Origin: Anaerolineales bacterium
GTDB lineage: Bacteria; Chloroflexota; Anaerolineae; Anaerolineales; UBA11858
NCBI GenBank assembly: GCA_028278545.1
Contig: JANQED010000120.1
Coordinates: forward strand, 222,219 to 286,218
Length of the DNA: 64,000 bases
Direction of reading: 5' to 3'
Shown: positions 34,192 to 43,102 of the stretch, piece by piece
How positions within the stretch are numbered: position 1 is the stretch's first letter
Layout: each line of letters opens with the position of its first letter
Notes under the pieces: model-generated
What the model saw: the letters and a program-made list of their open reading frames with translations, nothing else
The model's database searches: none
What the model was told of the DNA's origin: nothing
Translations under genes and position numbers: made by a program

Positions 34192-34227
34192 GGTTTGGCG
34201 CAGTCCGGTAGCGCGCTTCAATGGGGT
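34192..34227 (+). repeat. Copy of the tRNA-Pro 5' half (att-like direct repeat)
   Basis: Bases 34196-34227 are identical to 32265-32296 of tRNA-Pro(GGG), and 34192-34227 match 32261-32296 with one mismatch. The copy stops exactly in the anticodon loop after GGGGT. The pair brackets about 1.9 kb that holds only the HhH/Excalibur gene. This is how an integration at a tRNA anticodon loop, or a duplication, would look; no intact integrase lies between. Confidence 0.85.
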
Positions 34228-34240
34228 CTTAGATTTTGAA

Positions 34241-34269
34241 TTGGAGCTTGTGAAGATTTTGTATATAAT
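34241..34269 (+). promoter_or_regulatory. Promoter of the kinase-TIR gene
   Basis: TTGGAG at 34241-34246 and TATAAT at 34264-34269, 17 bases apart, start 14 bases after the partial tRNA copy. The predicted leader is about 115 bases long. Confidence 0.55.
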
Positions 34270-34390
34270 GGGGGATGTATCGAATAGCAGATGTTTTTCC
34301 AGACCATATGTGATACTTGGGCAAATTTGGGCCATGTGCTATTGCTCGTAAGATGTTCTAAGGAGCGAAAATCTGGGAGTGAAACACACA

Positions 34391-36259
34391 ATGTCGCTAA
34401 AAAAGATTGAGCGATACGAAATAAAAGAGGAATTGGACCGCGGGGGGATGGCCAATGTCTTTATCGCCTATGATCCACTGTTTCGCCGGGAAGTTGCCAT
34501 CAAAGTGATCCCTCGCGAATGGCTTCATAAGCCGGAATTTCGCCAACGATTCAATCGTGAGGCCAAGATCATCGCTAATTTAGAAATCCAATCTGTCGTC
34601 CCTGTCTATGATTTTGGCGAGTATAAGGGGCAGCCTTTCTTGGTGATGCGCTATATGCAGGGAGGCTCTTTGGATGAACGCATCAAAGCGGCTCCCTTGC
34701 CTTTCAGCGAGACAGTTCAGATCATCCGCAAGTTGGCGCCAGCACTGGATGAAGCTCACCGACAAGGAATCGTTCACAGGGATTTGAAGCCCAAGAATAT
34801 TCTTTTTGATACGCGAGAAGGGGTTTATTTGACGGATTTCGGGATCGCCAAAATTCTGGATAACGTGGTTAGCTCGACCGGAGACGCGATTATAGGTACG
34901 CCCTATTACATGAGTCCGGAGCAGGCCAGCGGGCACAAAATTGATCATCATAGCGATATTTACAGTCTTGGTGTCGTTCTTTATGAAATGTTGACTGGCA
35001 TTCAACCCTATAAAGCGAACACGCCCATGGGCACGGCTGTCATGCATATCCTCGAACCGGTCCCTCGCATCTTAGAGCAGAAACCCGACTTGCCGCTCGC
35101 GGTGGATGACGTCATTGTAAAAGCGATGGCTAAAAACCCGGCTGATCGGTATAACTCTGCCCATGAGATGTTTGTGGCATTGGGGTCGATTTTAGATAAT
35201 CAAAAGCGCGATGAGGCGACGCTGGTTTCAAGTGCCGTTGTCGAGGATAAGACGGTCATTTCGCCAGCAGAACAAGAAGTTGAAGTAGAGGAAACAAACG
35301 CCATTTCGGAAATCGATGTGCCCGAGAGTATCGAAGGCAGCCTGAAACTCGGGGAAGACTCCTTGCACACGCAGCAGAAGATGGAAGTTGAACCAAGGGA
35401 TGAAAGACCGCCAGCCCGGACAGATGTCCCTGAGAAGGATGATCTGTTATTTACTGTTTACTCCCCGGTCATTCTGCGCTGCGCTACCTGGTATAAATTC
35501 CTGGTTTATGTTCACCTTCCCAGTGTAACCAGGATAATTGAGCAGGATAGCAGGAACTTGTTGGGTGGGGGGGTGCATGATTACCGTAAAACATTCGATG
35601 TGCCGGATGCTCTGATCGCACCAGGATCTGAGATCACCATAATCCCCGAAATCAGGGGTTGCGCTTTTGATCCTCCTTCCGCAAAGATCATTTGGAAGGG
35701 TGCATGGCAAAGGGCTAGATTTCAAGTACAGGCCCGAATCGCTAGGTCTCAACCTGCTTTTGGCTATGTCAATTTCCGCCTTGGGATAACCCAGATCGCG
35801 GAAGTAAGTGTATACTTCCATGTTTTGGAGAATCACAGGGAAATCGTGTCTTCCCCATCAACGCAGCATCTGAACCACACCGGTTCTATCTTCAGGAAGA
35901 TTTTTGCTTCTTATTCTCGAAAGGATAGTGAAATCGTAGACCACCTCGAGCGTGTGTACACTGCCCTGGGGGATGAATATCTTCGAGACATTGAAAGCCT
36001 GCGTAGTGGCGAGGAATGGGAGCCGGCGTTGTTGGACATGATCGACAGTGCAGATATCTTCCAGTTATATTGGTCTGAAAACGCCAGACAATCCCAGCAC
36101 GTGACCAAAGAATGGCGATATGCTCTAGCGCGTAAGATCCCACGCTTTGTTCGCCCATTCTATTGGCAAAAACCAATGACGGCCCCGCCCCAAGAACTCG
36201 GCAAATATCATTTTGCCCATCTGGATTTATCAGGTCTTGAGGGACCTGACCGAAATTGA
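34391..36259 (+). CDS. Ser/Thr protein kinase fused to a TIR domain
   Basis: A 622-residue cytosolic protein (ATG 34391 with GGGAG 11 bases before; GTG 34379 is an alternative start). Residues 7-265 are a Hanks-type kinase with GGMANVF, AIKVI, HRDLKPKN, DFGIAK and the P+1 motif MSPEQA: all catalytic residues are present. An acidic linker (280-350) leads to a beta-rich domain of unknown role (about 355-490, LFTVYSPVILRCATWYKF), then a TIR_2 domain (505-615): IFASYSRKD, YLRDIESLRSGEEWEPALL, SADIFQLYWSENARQS and KEWRYALA. TIR domains of this type often cleave NAD or make nucleotide signals; here the kinase could control it. There is no membrane or PASTA segment. Confidence 0.88.
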   Translation: MSLKKIERYEIKEELDRGGMANVFIAYDPLFRREVAIKVIPREWLHKPEFRQRFNREAKIIANLEIQSVVPVYDFGEYKGQPFLVMRYMQGGSLDERIKAAPLPFSETVQIIRKLAPALDEAHRQGIVHRDLKPKNILFDTREGVYLTDFGIAKILDNVVSSTGDAIIGTPYYMSPEQASGHKIDHHSDIYSLGVVLYEMLTGIQPYKANTPMGTAVMHILEPVPRILEQKPDLPLAVDDVIVKAMAKNPADRYNSAHEMFVALGSILDNQKRDEATLVSSAVVEDKTVISPAEQEVEVEETNAISEIDVPESIEGSLKLGEDSLHTQQKMEVEPRDERPPARTDVPEKDDLLFTVYSPVILRCATWYKFLVYVHLPSVTRIIEQDSRNLLGGGVHDYRKTFDVPDALIAPGSEITIIPEIRGCAFDPPSAKIIWKGAWQRARFQVQARIARSQPAFGYVNFRLGITQIAEVSVYFHVLENHREIVSSPSTQHLNHTGSIFRKIFASYSRKDSEIVDHLERVYTALGDEYLRDIESLRSGEEWEPALLDMIDSADIFQLYWSENARQSQHVTKEWRYALARKIPRFVRPFYWQKPMTAPPQELGKYHFAHLDLSGLEGPDRN

Positions 36260-36301
36260 ATATACCTGGATATTTAGTTCATAAGATAAAAAGAGGCCCC
36301 A

Positions 36302-37567
36302 ATGACACTTGATTTATCCCGAATCCGGTCCTATTTTCCGGCTCTCGCCGATGATCAGCTGATCTACTTCGACAACCCCGCCGGCACACAGGTTTGCCAG
36401 GGGACTTTAGATCGTGTGACCAATTATCTGATCCACACCAACGCAAACCGGCATGGGGTTTTCAAAACCGCTCAAGAGTCCGATCGGGTACTCGACGAAG
36501 CGCGTGCCGCCTGTAAGGATTTTTATAACGCTTCCAGGGTCGAGGAGATTGTCTTCGGCCCCAACATGACCTCATTGACCCTGCACCTAAGCCGCTCGCT
36601 GGCCCATCTGCTGGAGCCTAGCGACAGGATCGTGGTTACCTGGATGGATCATGATGCCAATATCACGCCCTGGACTTTGATCGCTGAAGAGCGCGGTTGC
36701 CAGGTCGATTGGGTCGATTTTGACGTCGAAGAAGGCACGCTCAACATGCAAGACATGGAGCGCGCCCTGGAACAGAGGCCCAAGCTGGTTGCCGTGGGAT
36801 ATGCTTCCAATGCCCTGGGGACGATTAACCCGGTTCGCAAAATCGCTCAGATGGCCAAAGACGTCGGCGCTTTGGTTTTCGTCGACGCGGTGCAGTATAC
36901 TCCCCATGGGATTACCGATGTGGAGGAAATCGGCTGTGATTTCCTGGTTTCATCGGCTTATAAGTGGTTCTCGACCCATGTCGGGATGCTATACGGGCGC
37001 ATTGAGCTTTTGGATGAGCTCAAGGCTTACAAAGTGCGTCCGGCGCCAAAGCATCCTCCGGGCAAATGGGAAACCGGCACGTCCAATCATGAGGGTATCG
37101 CTGGCGTACTGGGCGCGTTGGAGTATTTCGAATGGTTGGGGCGGGAATATGGCGGTGACCACCTGGCACGCTATCAGAATGACTTCAGCGGCAGGGCCTT
37201 GCGCCTGCGTCAAGGGATGGCTGCCATCAAAGCTTATGAGTTTGAGATCAGCCGCGCCCTTTTGGAGGTGTTGTCGTCGATCCCCGAAGTGCATATTTAT
37301 GGGCCGACGGATGTGGGGCGTCTCGATGAACGCGTGCCGACCTTCTCGATCAATGTAGATGGCTTCCACCCTCGGGAATTGGCTGAGAAACTCGGTCAAC
37401 GCGGTATCCAGGTTTGGGATGGCAATTACTACGCCCTGGCTGTCACCCAACGCCTGGGCGTCGAAGATAGCGGCGGCATGGTGCGCATAGGAGGGGTGCA
37501 CTACAACACAGTTGAAGAAGTCTATCGCCTGGGTGAAGTGCTGAGAGAAATTATTTCATCACGATAA
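36302..37567 (+). CDS. Class V aminotransferase, cysteine-desulfurase-like
   Basis: A 421-residue PLP enzyme of the SufS-like cysteine-desulfurase-like group. It starts MTLDLSRIRSYFPALADDQL, has YFDNPAGTQVCQ near residue 22, the WMDHDANITPW block near 117, DAVQYTPHG with the PLP-ring Asp near 197, and SSAYKW with the PLP Lys near 223. A true desulfurase has a Cys in the loop before the last Arg motif (RxGHHCA in SufS); here the region reads GMVRIGGVHYNTVEE, without Cys. A sulfur-transfer role is therefore unlikely; a C-S or C-N lyase or isomerase is possible. It is followed 36 bases later by an alpha/alpha-toroid protein. Confidence 0.85.
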   Translation: MTLDLSRIRSYFPALADDQLIYFDNPAGTQVCQGTLDRVTNYLIHTNANRHGVFKTAQESDRVLDEARAACKDFYNASRVEEIVFGPNMTSLTLHLSRSLAHLLEPSDRIVVTWMDHDANITPWTLIAEERGCQVDWVDFDVEEGTLNMQDMERALEQRPKLVAVGYASNALGTINPVRKIAQMAKDVGALVFVDAVQYTPHGITDVEEIGCDFLVSSAYKWFSTHVGMLYGRIELLDELKAYKVRPAPKHPPGKWETGTSNHEGIAGVLGALEYFEWLGREYGGDHLARYQNDFSGRALRLRQGMAAIKAYEFEISRALLEVLSSIPEVHIYGPTDVGRLDERVPTFSINVDGFHPRELAEKLGQRGIQVWDGNYYALAVTQRLGVEDSGGMVRIGGVHYNTVEEVYRLGEVLREIISSR

Positions 37568-37603
37568 AGAGATTCCCTGGTTGATCGGCGAGAGGCAATA
37601 TGT

Positions 37604-38593
37604 ATGAATCGGACTGCTGACGTGAACGTTGAGCTCCTGGATTGGCTCTTAGAGCGGGATCCAGCCAACCCTGGCGTGCGCTATTTCGCCTTGCGCGATC
37701 TGCTGGGGCGACCCGATGACGACCCGGAAGTGATCCAGGCCAAAGCGGATATCATGTCCTCTGGGCCGGTACCGACGATATTGGCCGCCCAAGACCCTGA
37801 AGGATACTGGGTTCGGCCAGGGGGCGGCTACACCCCCAGTTACCAGGGCACCATGTGGCAGATCATGTTCTTGGCCTGGTTGGGCGCCGACCCCGCTGAC
37901 GAGCGAGTACGTAGAGGCTGTGAATATCTTTTGAACCACAGCATCGCTGCCAGTGGCGCTTTCTCGATGAGCCGAAAGCCGGTTCCCAGCAAAGTGATCC
38001 ACTGCTTGAATGGCGATTTAGTGGCAGCCTTGCTAGACTTGGGATATGGAGATGATCCGCGCCTGAAAATTGCTGTTGATTGGACGGTGGGGGCGATCAT
38101 TGGGCGGGATGATATTCGTTTCTATAAGTCGGGGACTTCTGGGCCAGATTTTGCCTGTGTTTATAATGATGGCCAGCCCTGTGCCTGGGGGGCGGTCAAA
38201 GCGCTGAAGGGACTGGGGGCGATTCCTTTGGCTAGAAGAACGCCGGAGATCGAACAAGCTATCGCCATTGGCGCCGAATTCCTGCTCAGTCGCGACCCGG
38301 CCGAGGCGGGTTATCCCTACGTGGAGCGAGTCAACAGCACATGGTTCAAGTTTGGGTTTCCGCTCAGTTATCGCAGTGACGTTCTCGAGGTGCTGGAGGT
38401 ATTGGCTGCGCTGGGTTATGCAGATGACCCCCGTTTGGTCAATGCCAGGGAGTTCGTCTTGGGCAAGCGGGATGAACTCGGTCGCTGGAAGATGGAGAAG
38501 TCCCTCAACGGCAAGATGTGGATCGACATCGAGAAGAAAGGCCAGCCCAGCAAGTGGATTACCATCCGGGCGCTGCGAGCGCTGCGTGCCTGA
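37604..38593 (+). CDS. Alpha/alpha-toroid (prenyltransferase/squalene-cyclase fold) protein
   Basis: A 329-residue protein of repeated helices with QDPEGYW, YQGTMWQIMFLAWLGADPAD, VRRGCEYLLNH, YADDPRLVNAREFVLGKRD and KWITIRALRAL. These are the helical hairpin repeats of terpenoid-cyclase and protein-prenyltransferase-like toroids. No DxDD cyclase motif or zinc site is visible, so the enzyme type is unknown; such stand-alone proteins are sometimes mislabelled as nitrogen-fixation proteins. It ends 10 bases before the alcohol dehydrogenase, so the two probably share an mRNA. Confidence 0.7.
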   Translation: MNRTADVNVELLDWLLERDPANPGVRYFALRDLLGRPDDDPEVIQAKADIMSSGPVPTILAAQDPEGYWVRPGGGYTPSYQGTMWQIMFLAWLGADPADERVRRGCEYLLNHSIAASGAFSMSRKPVPSKVIHCLNGDLVAALLDLGYGDDPRLKIAVDWTVGAIIGRDDIRFYKSGTSGPDFACVYNDGQPCAWGAVKALKGLGAIPLARRTPEIEQAIAIGAEFLLSRDPAEAGYPYVERVNSTWFKFGFPLSYRSDVLEVLEVLAALGYADDPRLVNAREFVLGKRDELGRWKMEKSLNGKMWIDIEKKGQPSKWITIRALRALRA

Positions 38594-38603
38594 AAGGCGT
38601 TCG

Positions 38604-39635
38604 ATGATGAAGGCCATGCTGCTGAACCGGTTGACAGACCTCAATCAAAACCAGACTCCGCTTGAATTGAGCCAGGTCCCTGATCCGACTCCCAGCGCAG
38701 GTGAGATCCTGCTCAAGGTGACGGCCTGTGGAGTCTGCCATACGGAATTGGACGAGATCGAAGGTCGTACGCCCCCGCCGATCTTGCCCGTAGTGCTTGG
38801 TCATCAGGTGGTGGGCCGCGTAGTGGGGTCTGGTTCCGGCGCGGGTCGGTTCAACCTTGGAGATCGTGTGGGCGTGGCCTGGATATTCTCAGCCTGTGGG
38901 GAGTGCCAGTATTGCCTCTCTGGGAATGAGAACCTCTGTCCGGTGTTCAAGGCTACTGGTCGCGATGTCCATGGGGGCTATGCCGAGTATATGACCGCCC
39001 CGGCAGCTTTTGCCTTTCCCGTCCCTGCGGCTTTTTCTGATGCTGAGGCCGCGCCGCTTTTTTGTGCGGGCGCGATTGGTTACCGTTCTCTGCGCTTGGC
39101 CAATCTCCAGGATGGCCAGAACCTGGGCCTGACCGGGTTTGGGGCCTCGGGCCATTTGGTGCTCAAAATGGTGACCCATCGCTACCCCAATGCCAAGGTC
39201 TTTGTCTTTGCCCGCAGCGAGAAAGAGCAGGCTTTTGCCCGAGAGTTGGGCGCAGTCTGGGCTGGGGATACTGAGGATGAAGCCCCAGAGAAGCTGCAAA
39301 GTATCATCGACACCACGCCGGTGTGGAAGCCGGTGGTCGAGGCACTGAAGAATTTGGTCCCTGGTGGAAGACTGGTGGTCAACGCCATCCGCAAAGAGGA
39401 GGCTGACAAAGGCTACTTGCTCCAATTAGATTACCCAACCCATTTGTGGATGGAGAAGGAAATCAAGAGCGTCGCTAATGTCAGCCGACGTGATGTGAGC
39501 GAATTTCTGGCTTTGGCAGCAAAGATGGGCATCAAACCCGATTACCAGGAATACGCCTTGGAAGATGCTAACCAGGCCCTGGTGGAGTTGAAGACTCGCA
39601 AGATCCGCGGCGCCAAAGTTTTGCGAATTGACTGA
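38604..39635 (+). CDS. Zinc-dependent alcohol dehydrogenase family protein
   Basis: A 343-residue medium-chain dehydrogenase. The start is ATG 38604 (a second ATG follows immediately) with AAAGGCG upstream. It shows the catalytic zinc region CGVCHTELDEIEG (residues 39-51) and GHQVVGRVV, and the structural zinc lobe CGECQYCLSGNENLC near residue 97. The Rossmann fold begins near 170 with LGLTGFGASGHLVLKM, keeping GxGxxG in altered form (GFGASG). Substrate and cofactor are not evident. It directly abuts the GH97 gene, whose ATG follows the stop codon without a gap. Confidence 0.88.
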   Translation: MMKAMLLNRLTDLNQNQTPLELSQVPDPTPSAGEILLKVTACGVCHTELDEIEGRTPPPILPVVLGHQVVGRVVGSGSGAGRFNLGDRVGVAWIFSACGECQYCLSGNENLCPVFKATGRDVHGGYAEYMTAPAAFAFPVPAAFSDAEAAPLFCAGAIGYRSLRLANLQDGQNLGLTGFGASGHLVLKMVTHRYPNAKVFVFARSEKEQAFARELGAVWAGDTEDEAPEKLQSIIDTTPVWKPVVEALKNLVPGGRLVVNAIRKEEADKGYLLQLDYPTHLWMEKEIKSVANVSRRDVSEFLALAAKMGIKPDYQEYALEDANQALVELKTRKIRGAKVLRID

Positions 39636-41690
39636 ATGAAACCCTGCCCCCCTCACTCTTGTCTCCTGCTTCTGTATATCCTGTTCCTCCTAATTCTTAC
39701 CAGTTGCAAGTCCATGCCTGCTCAACCTGATTACACTGTTAACTCTCCGGACGGCCAAATCCAGGTCGCTTTCTCTTTGGATGAAAGTGGCGCGCCGACC
39801 TACGAAGTATCCTACAAAGAGCAGACTATTTTGGAACCCTCTCGTTTGGGTTTCGTCTTCTTGAGCGACCCACCTTTGAACATGGGTTTTGTTCTGAAAG
39901 ACATTAGGTGTAGTACCTTCGACGAGACCTGGGAGCAGCCCTGGGGAGAGGTGCGCTACGTCCGGGAACATTACAATGAGATGCGCCTTCACCTGCAAGA
40001 AGAGTCCTATCTCAAGCGCGAATTCATCGTCGTCTTCCGCCTCTTCGATGATGGCCTCGGTTTTCGCTACGAGTTCCCCGAACAGCCCAACCTGACCGAT
40101 TTTCAAATCATCGACGAACTGACTGAGTTCAATTTCGCTGCCGATCATAAAGCCTGGTGGATACCGGCTTATCGGGAGCATCGCTACGAATACCAGTATC
40201 AGCGCTCGCCAGTTAGCTTGCTCAAAAAGGTGCACACCCCGCTGACCCTGGAAACCGCCGCTGGACTCTATTTGGCAATCCACGAGGCGGGCCTCACCGA
40301 CTATGCCTCGATGGTGTTGGCGGGTACAGGGAAGCATGCTTTGGAATGCGAGCTGGTGCCTTGGCGCGCGGACGCAGATGCGGTCAAGGTTAAGGCCGCG
40401 ACGCCACATCGGACTCCCTGGCGCACGCTGCAAATCGCTGAGACCCCCGGTGAACTGATCACCTCCTATCTGACGCTTAATCTCAATGAACCCAATGCCT
40501 TGGGGGATGTCTCTTGGGTCAGGCCGGGCAAATATATCGGCATCTGGTGGGCTATTCATCTGAGACACTACTCCTGGAGCAGCGGCCCGAATCATGGGGC
40601 TACCACCGAGAACGCCAAACGCTATATCGATTTTGCCGCTGAGCACGGCTTCGATGGCATGTTGGTCGAGGGCTGGAATCTCGGCTGGGACGGAGATTGG
40701 TACAACAGCAAAGACGCCTTTGATTTCACTACCGCTTACCCGGATTTCGATCTTGAGGAGGTCGCCCGCTATGCTCGCGAAAAGGGCGTGCGTTTGATCG
40801 GTCACCACGAGACCGGCGGCGATGTGCTCAATTATGAACGTCAGATGGCCGAGGCTTTTGCACTGTATGAATCTTTAGGAGTGAATACCGTCAAGACGGG
40901 CTACGCCAGCGTGCTTATTGATGGGGCTGAGTGGCATCATGGTCAGCGCATGGTAGAGCACCACCAGGAAGTGGTCGAGTTGGCTGCGCAGCACAAGGTC
41001 ATGCTGGATGTGCATGAGCCGGTCAAAGATACCGGATTGCGCCGTACTTATCCCAACCTGATGACCCGCGAAGGTGTGCGCGGCATGGAGTGGAATGCCT
41101 GGAGCCAGGATGGTGGCAACACGCCTGAACACACCACCGTGATCCCTTTCACGCGCATGTTGAGCGGCCCAATGGATTACACTCCGGGCATCTTTGACCT
41201 GATCTACCAGGGCCGCTACGCTGACAACCGCGTGCGCACCACCCTGGCCAAGCAGTTAGCCTTGATGGTGGTGCTCTACAGTCCTTTGCAGATGGCTGCC
41301 GACATGCCTGAAAACTATGAAGGTCACCCGGCTTTCCAGTTCGTCATTGATGTACCCGTGGATTGGGAAGAAACGCTGGTGCTCAATGGGGAGATTGGCG
41401 AATATGTCACTATTGCCCGCAAGGATCGTCACAGCCAGGATTGGTATATCGGCGCCATCACCGACGAGAACGGCCGCCTGCTAAAGATCGAGTTTTCCTT
41501 CCTTGAGCCAGATGTGAAATATGTCGCTGAAATTTACGCTGACGGACCCGATGCTGATTGGGAGACCAATCCCCGCAGCTATGAGATTCGGCAGGAGTTC
41601 GTTGACCGGGGGACCACGATGAAGTTAGAATTGGCCCCAGGTGGTGGGCAGGCCATCCGTTTGCGTCCAGCCGCTGAAGGCGATTTATAA
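39636..41690 (+). CDS. Glycoside hydrolase family 97, inverting type
   Basis: A 684-residue secreted or lipid-anchored enzyme; the signal peptide ends at LTSCKS (Cys 24). It has the GH97 order: an N-terminal beta-sandwich (VNSPDGQIQVAFSL), a TIM barrel starting near 300 (WVRPGKYIGIWWAIHL), and a C-terminal beta domain. Active-site glutamates are visible as HHETGG (Glu 392), HEPVKDTG (Glu 461) and RGMEW (Glu 485), equivalent to the SusB set. The retaining subgroup has a nucleophile Asp after VK; here the segment is TVKTGYAS, so an inverting alpha-glucosidase-like mechanism is likely. No SusC/D genes are present. The gene follows the alcohol dehydrogenase without spacing. Confidence 0.92.
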   Translation: MKPCPPHSCLLLLYILFLLILTSCKSMPAQPDYTVNSPDGQIQVAFSLDESGAPTYEVSYKEQTILEPSRLGFVFLSDPPLNMGFVLKDIRCSTFDETWEQPWGEVRYVREHYNEMRLHLQEESYLKREFIVVFRLFDDGLGFRYEFPEQPNLTDFQIIDELTEFNFAADHKAWWIPAYREHRYEYQYQRSPVSLLKKVHTPLTLETAAGLYLAIHEAGLTDYASMVLAGTGKHALECELVPWRADADAVKVKAATPHRTPWRTLQIAETPGELITSYLTLNLNEPNALGDVSWVRPGKYIGIWWAIHLRHYSWSSGPNHGATTENAKRYIDFAAEHGFDGMLVEGWNLGWDGDWYNSKDAFDFTTAYPDFDLEEVARYAREKGVRLIGHHETGGDVLNYERQMAEAFALYESLGVNTVKTGYASVLIDGAEWHHGQRMVEHHQEVVELAAQHKVMLDVHEPVKDTGLRRTYPNLMTREGVRGMEWNAWSQDGGNTPEHTTVIPFTRMLSGPMDYTPGIFDLIYQGRYADNRVRTTLAKQLALMVVLYSPLQMAADMPENYEGHPAFQFVIDVPVDWEETLVLNGEIGEYVTIARKDRHSQDWYIGAITDENGRLLKIEFSFLEPDVKYVAEIYADGPDADWETNPRSYEIRQEFVDRGTTMKLELAPGGGQAIRLRPAAEGDL

Positions 41691-41722
41691 CGTGGGATTT
41701 GTAATGAATTAAGGAGAAATAA

Positions 41723-42441
41723 ATGAACGACGAAACACAAAATAATCATCGTGAGGATGTGCCAAGTTCGGAGAAGTCGTCGCGCAGCAGTTCGGCGACT
41801 TTACGTTGCACAACTGGTGGGCTTTATTTATCCTGATCCCGGCCTTCAGTGCCTTCGGGTCTGCGTACGGTCTCTGGAGAAGGGCTGGCCGCTTCAACTT
41901 CGCTGTCTGGTCGACGTTTTATGGGGGGCTGTTTCCGCTTTTAGTGGCCTTGATCTTCTTGTTCGATCTTGAATGGCGTGTTTACTGGCCCTTGTTCATC
42001 ATCCTGCCTGGCTTCGGAATGCTGATCAGCGGACTGCCTTTCCATCGTCGCGAAGATGATGTCGTGCCGGCTGCGTTGCTGTGCCACCGCCCTTGGGGAA
42101 TTTTCATTGGTTTGTCGGCGATCTTGCTCGGATTGAGGTTTTTGGGAGTGGATCTGGGTATTATCGAAAGTATTCCCTTTTTCGATGTTCAAAACTGGTG
42201 GGGTATCTACATTTTGATCCCCGCGCTGGGCGGCTTGACCACTGCGTTGCTCCTGTTGATCGGTGGTCACTCAATTATGCTGGTGATGATCAATCTGGCT
42301 TTGGCCGCCGTGATCGCCCTGACAGGTTTGGTTGCCCTGCTGGGCTTGAACTGGGAGCTGATGAACCTGACAGCCCCGATAATCCTCATTTTGGTTGGCC
42401 TGGGATTGATCTTTGGCTTTGGCGAGAAGAGAGATCGTTGA
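41723..42441 (+). pseudogene. Membrane protein with repeated hairpins, apparent frameshift
   Basis: A good start (AGGAGAAATAA before ATG 41723) opens MNDETQNNHREDV, but this frame stops at 41834. One base missing near 41760 joins it to the frame FGEVVAQQFGDFTLHNWW, which runs to 42441. The C-terminal 225 residues form about seven membrane helices in repeated modules: NWWALFILIPAFSAFGS, YWPLFIILPGFGMLISG, NWWGIYILIPALGGLTT and LTAPIILILVGLGLIFGF. This is the repeat of small LiaF-like/DUF5668 membrane hairpins. Function unknown. Translation from an internal TTG (41806) would give a shorter intact product, so it may be functional or a sequencing error. Confidence 0.7.
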
Positions 42442-42444
42442 TAA

Positions 42445-42882
42445 ATGCGCGCCGAGTTTCCCATTGCCGTTCATCTGTTCATGTTTCGCGAGGAGCAAGT
42501 GTTGCTCTTGCGGCGCTTCAATACTGGCTATGAGGATGGCAATTACAGTGTTCCCGCAGGCCATCTCAATGGGGGTGAATCTGTGCGCCAGGCCATGATT
42601 CGGGAGGCGAGAGAGGAGCTTGGGGTCGGAATCCAGCCTGGGGATTTGATTTTTGCCGGCGTTTTCCACCGCAAGTCTGATGATGAGCGCGTGGATTTCT
42701 TCTTGTCGACCCGTCTATGGCGCGGCGCCCCCCAGAATAGAGAGCCAGACAAATGTGATCAGATCAAATGGTTTCCGGTGGATGCCTTGCCAGAGAATAT
42801 GGTCCCCTATGTTCGGCAGGCCTTGCTGAACTGTCGGAATGGGATCCTGTTTCATGAACATGGATGGCGCCGAAATAACTGA
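42445..42882 (+). CDS. Nudix hydrolase
   Basis: A 145-residue MutT-like pyrophosphohydrolase. The Nudix box is complete in residues 36-58: G-x5-E, then REAREELGV, cited in parts as GHLNGGESVRQAM and IREAREELGV. A C-terminal DQIKWFPVDALPENM is typical of small Nudix enzymes that hydrolyse nucleoside diphosphate derivatives. Its ATG lies three bases after the previous stop, so the two are probably coupled. Substrate unknown. Confidence 0.92.
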   Translation: MRAEFPIAVHLFMFREEQVLLLRRFNTGYEDGNYSVPAGHLNGGESVRQAMIREAREELGVGIQPGDLIFAGVFHRKSDDERVDFFLSTRLWRGAPQNREPDKCDQIKWFPVDALPENMVPYVRQALLNCRNGILFHEHGWRRNN

Positions 42883-43102
42883 ATACTCACCGAAGAGGTG
42901 CAGCGTCAATGAAGTTTACGATTCCCCGTGCAGGGAGGGAAGTTGAGCATTGTGGATACTAAAAGCGAAGGGGGGAAAATCAAATAACGCTATTGCGTAT
43001 AGTCAATACTGGCGCAAGTTATATGGAGGTAGGCTATGAAATCGGCTCTTGAACTGACGCTCAGTATACTGGAATCGACACCGAACTAGGATTGAATACT
43101 AG

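Noticed and set aside
38268..38603. An in-frame upstream extension of the alcohol dehydrogenase
   Set aside because: It overlaps the toroid gene in another frame and adds residues with no homology; the family start MKAMLLN is at 38604.
42883..43102. Gap of 220 bases after the Nudix gene, with a 15-codon ATG frame
   Set aside because: The frame has no ribosome site or recognisable product. I see no terminator or RNA there.
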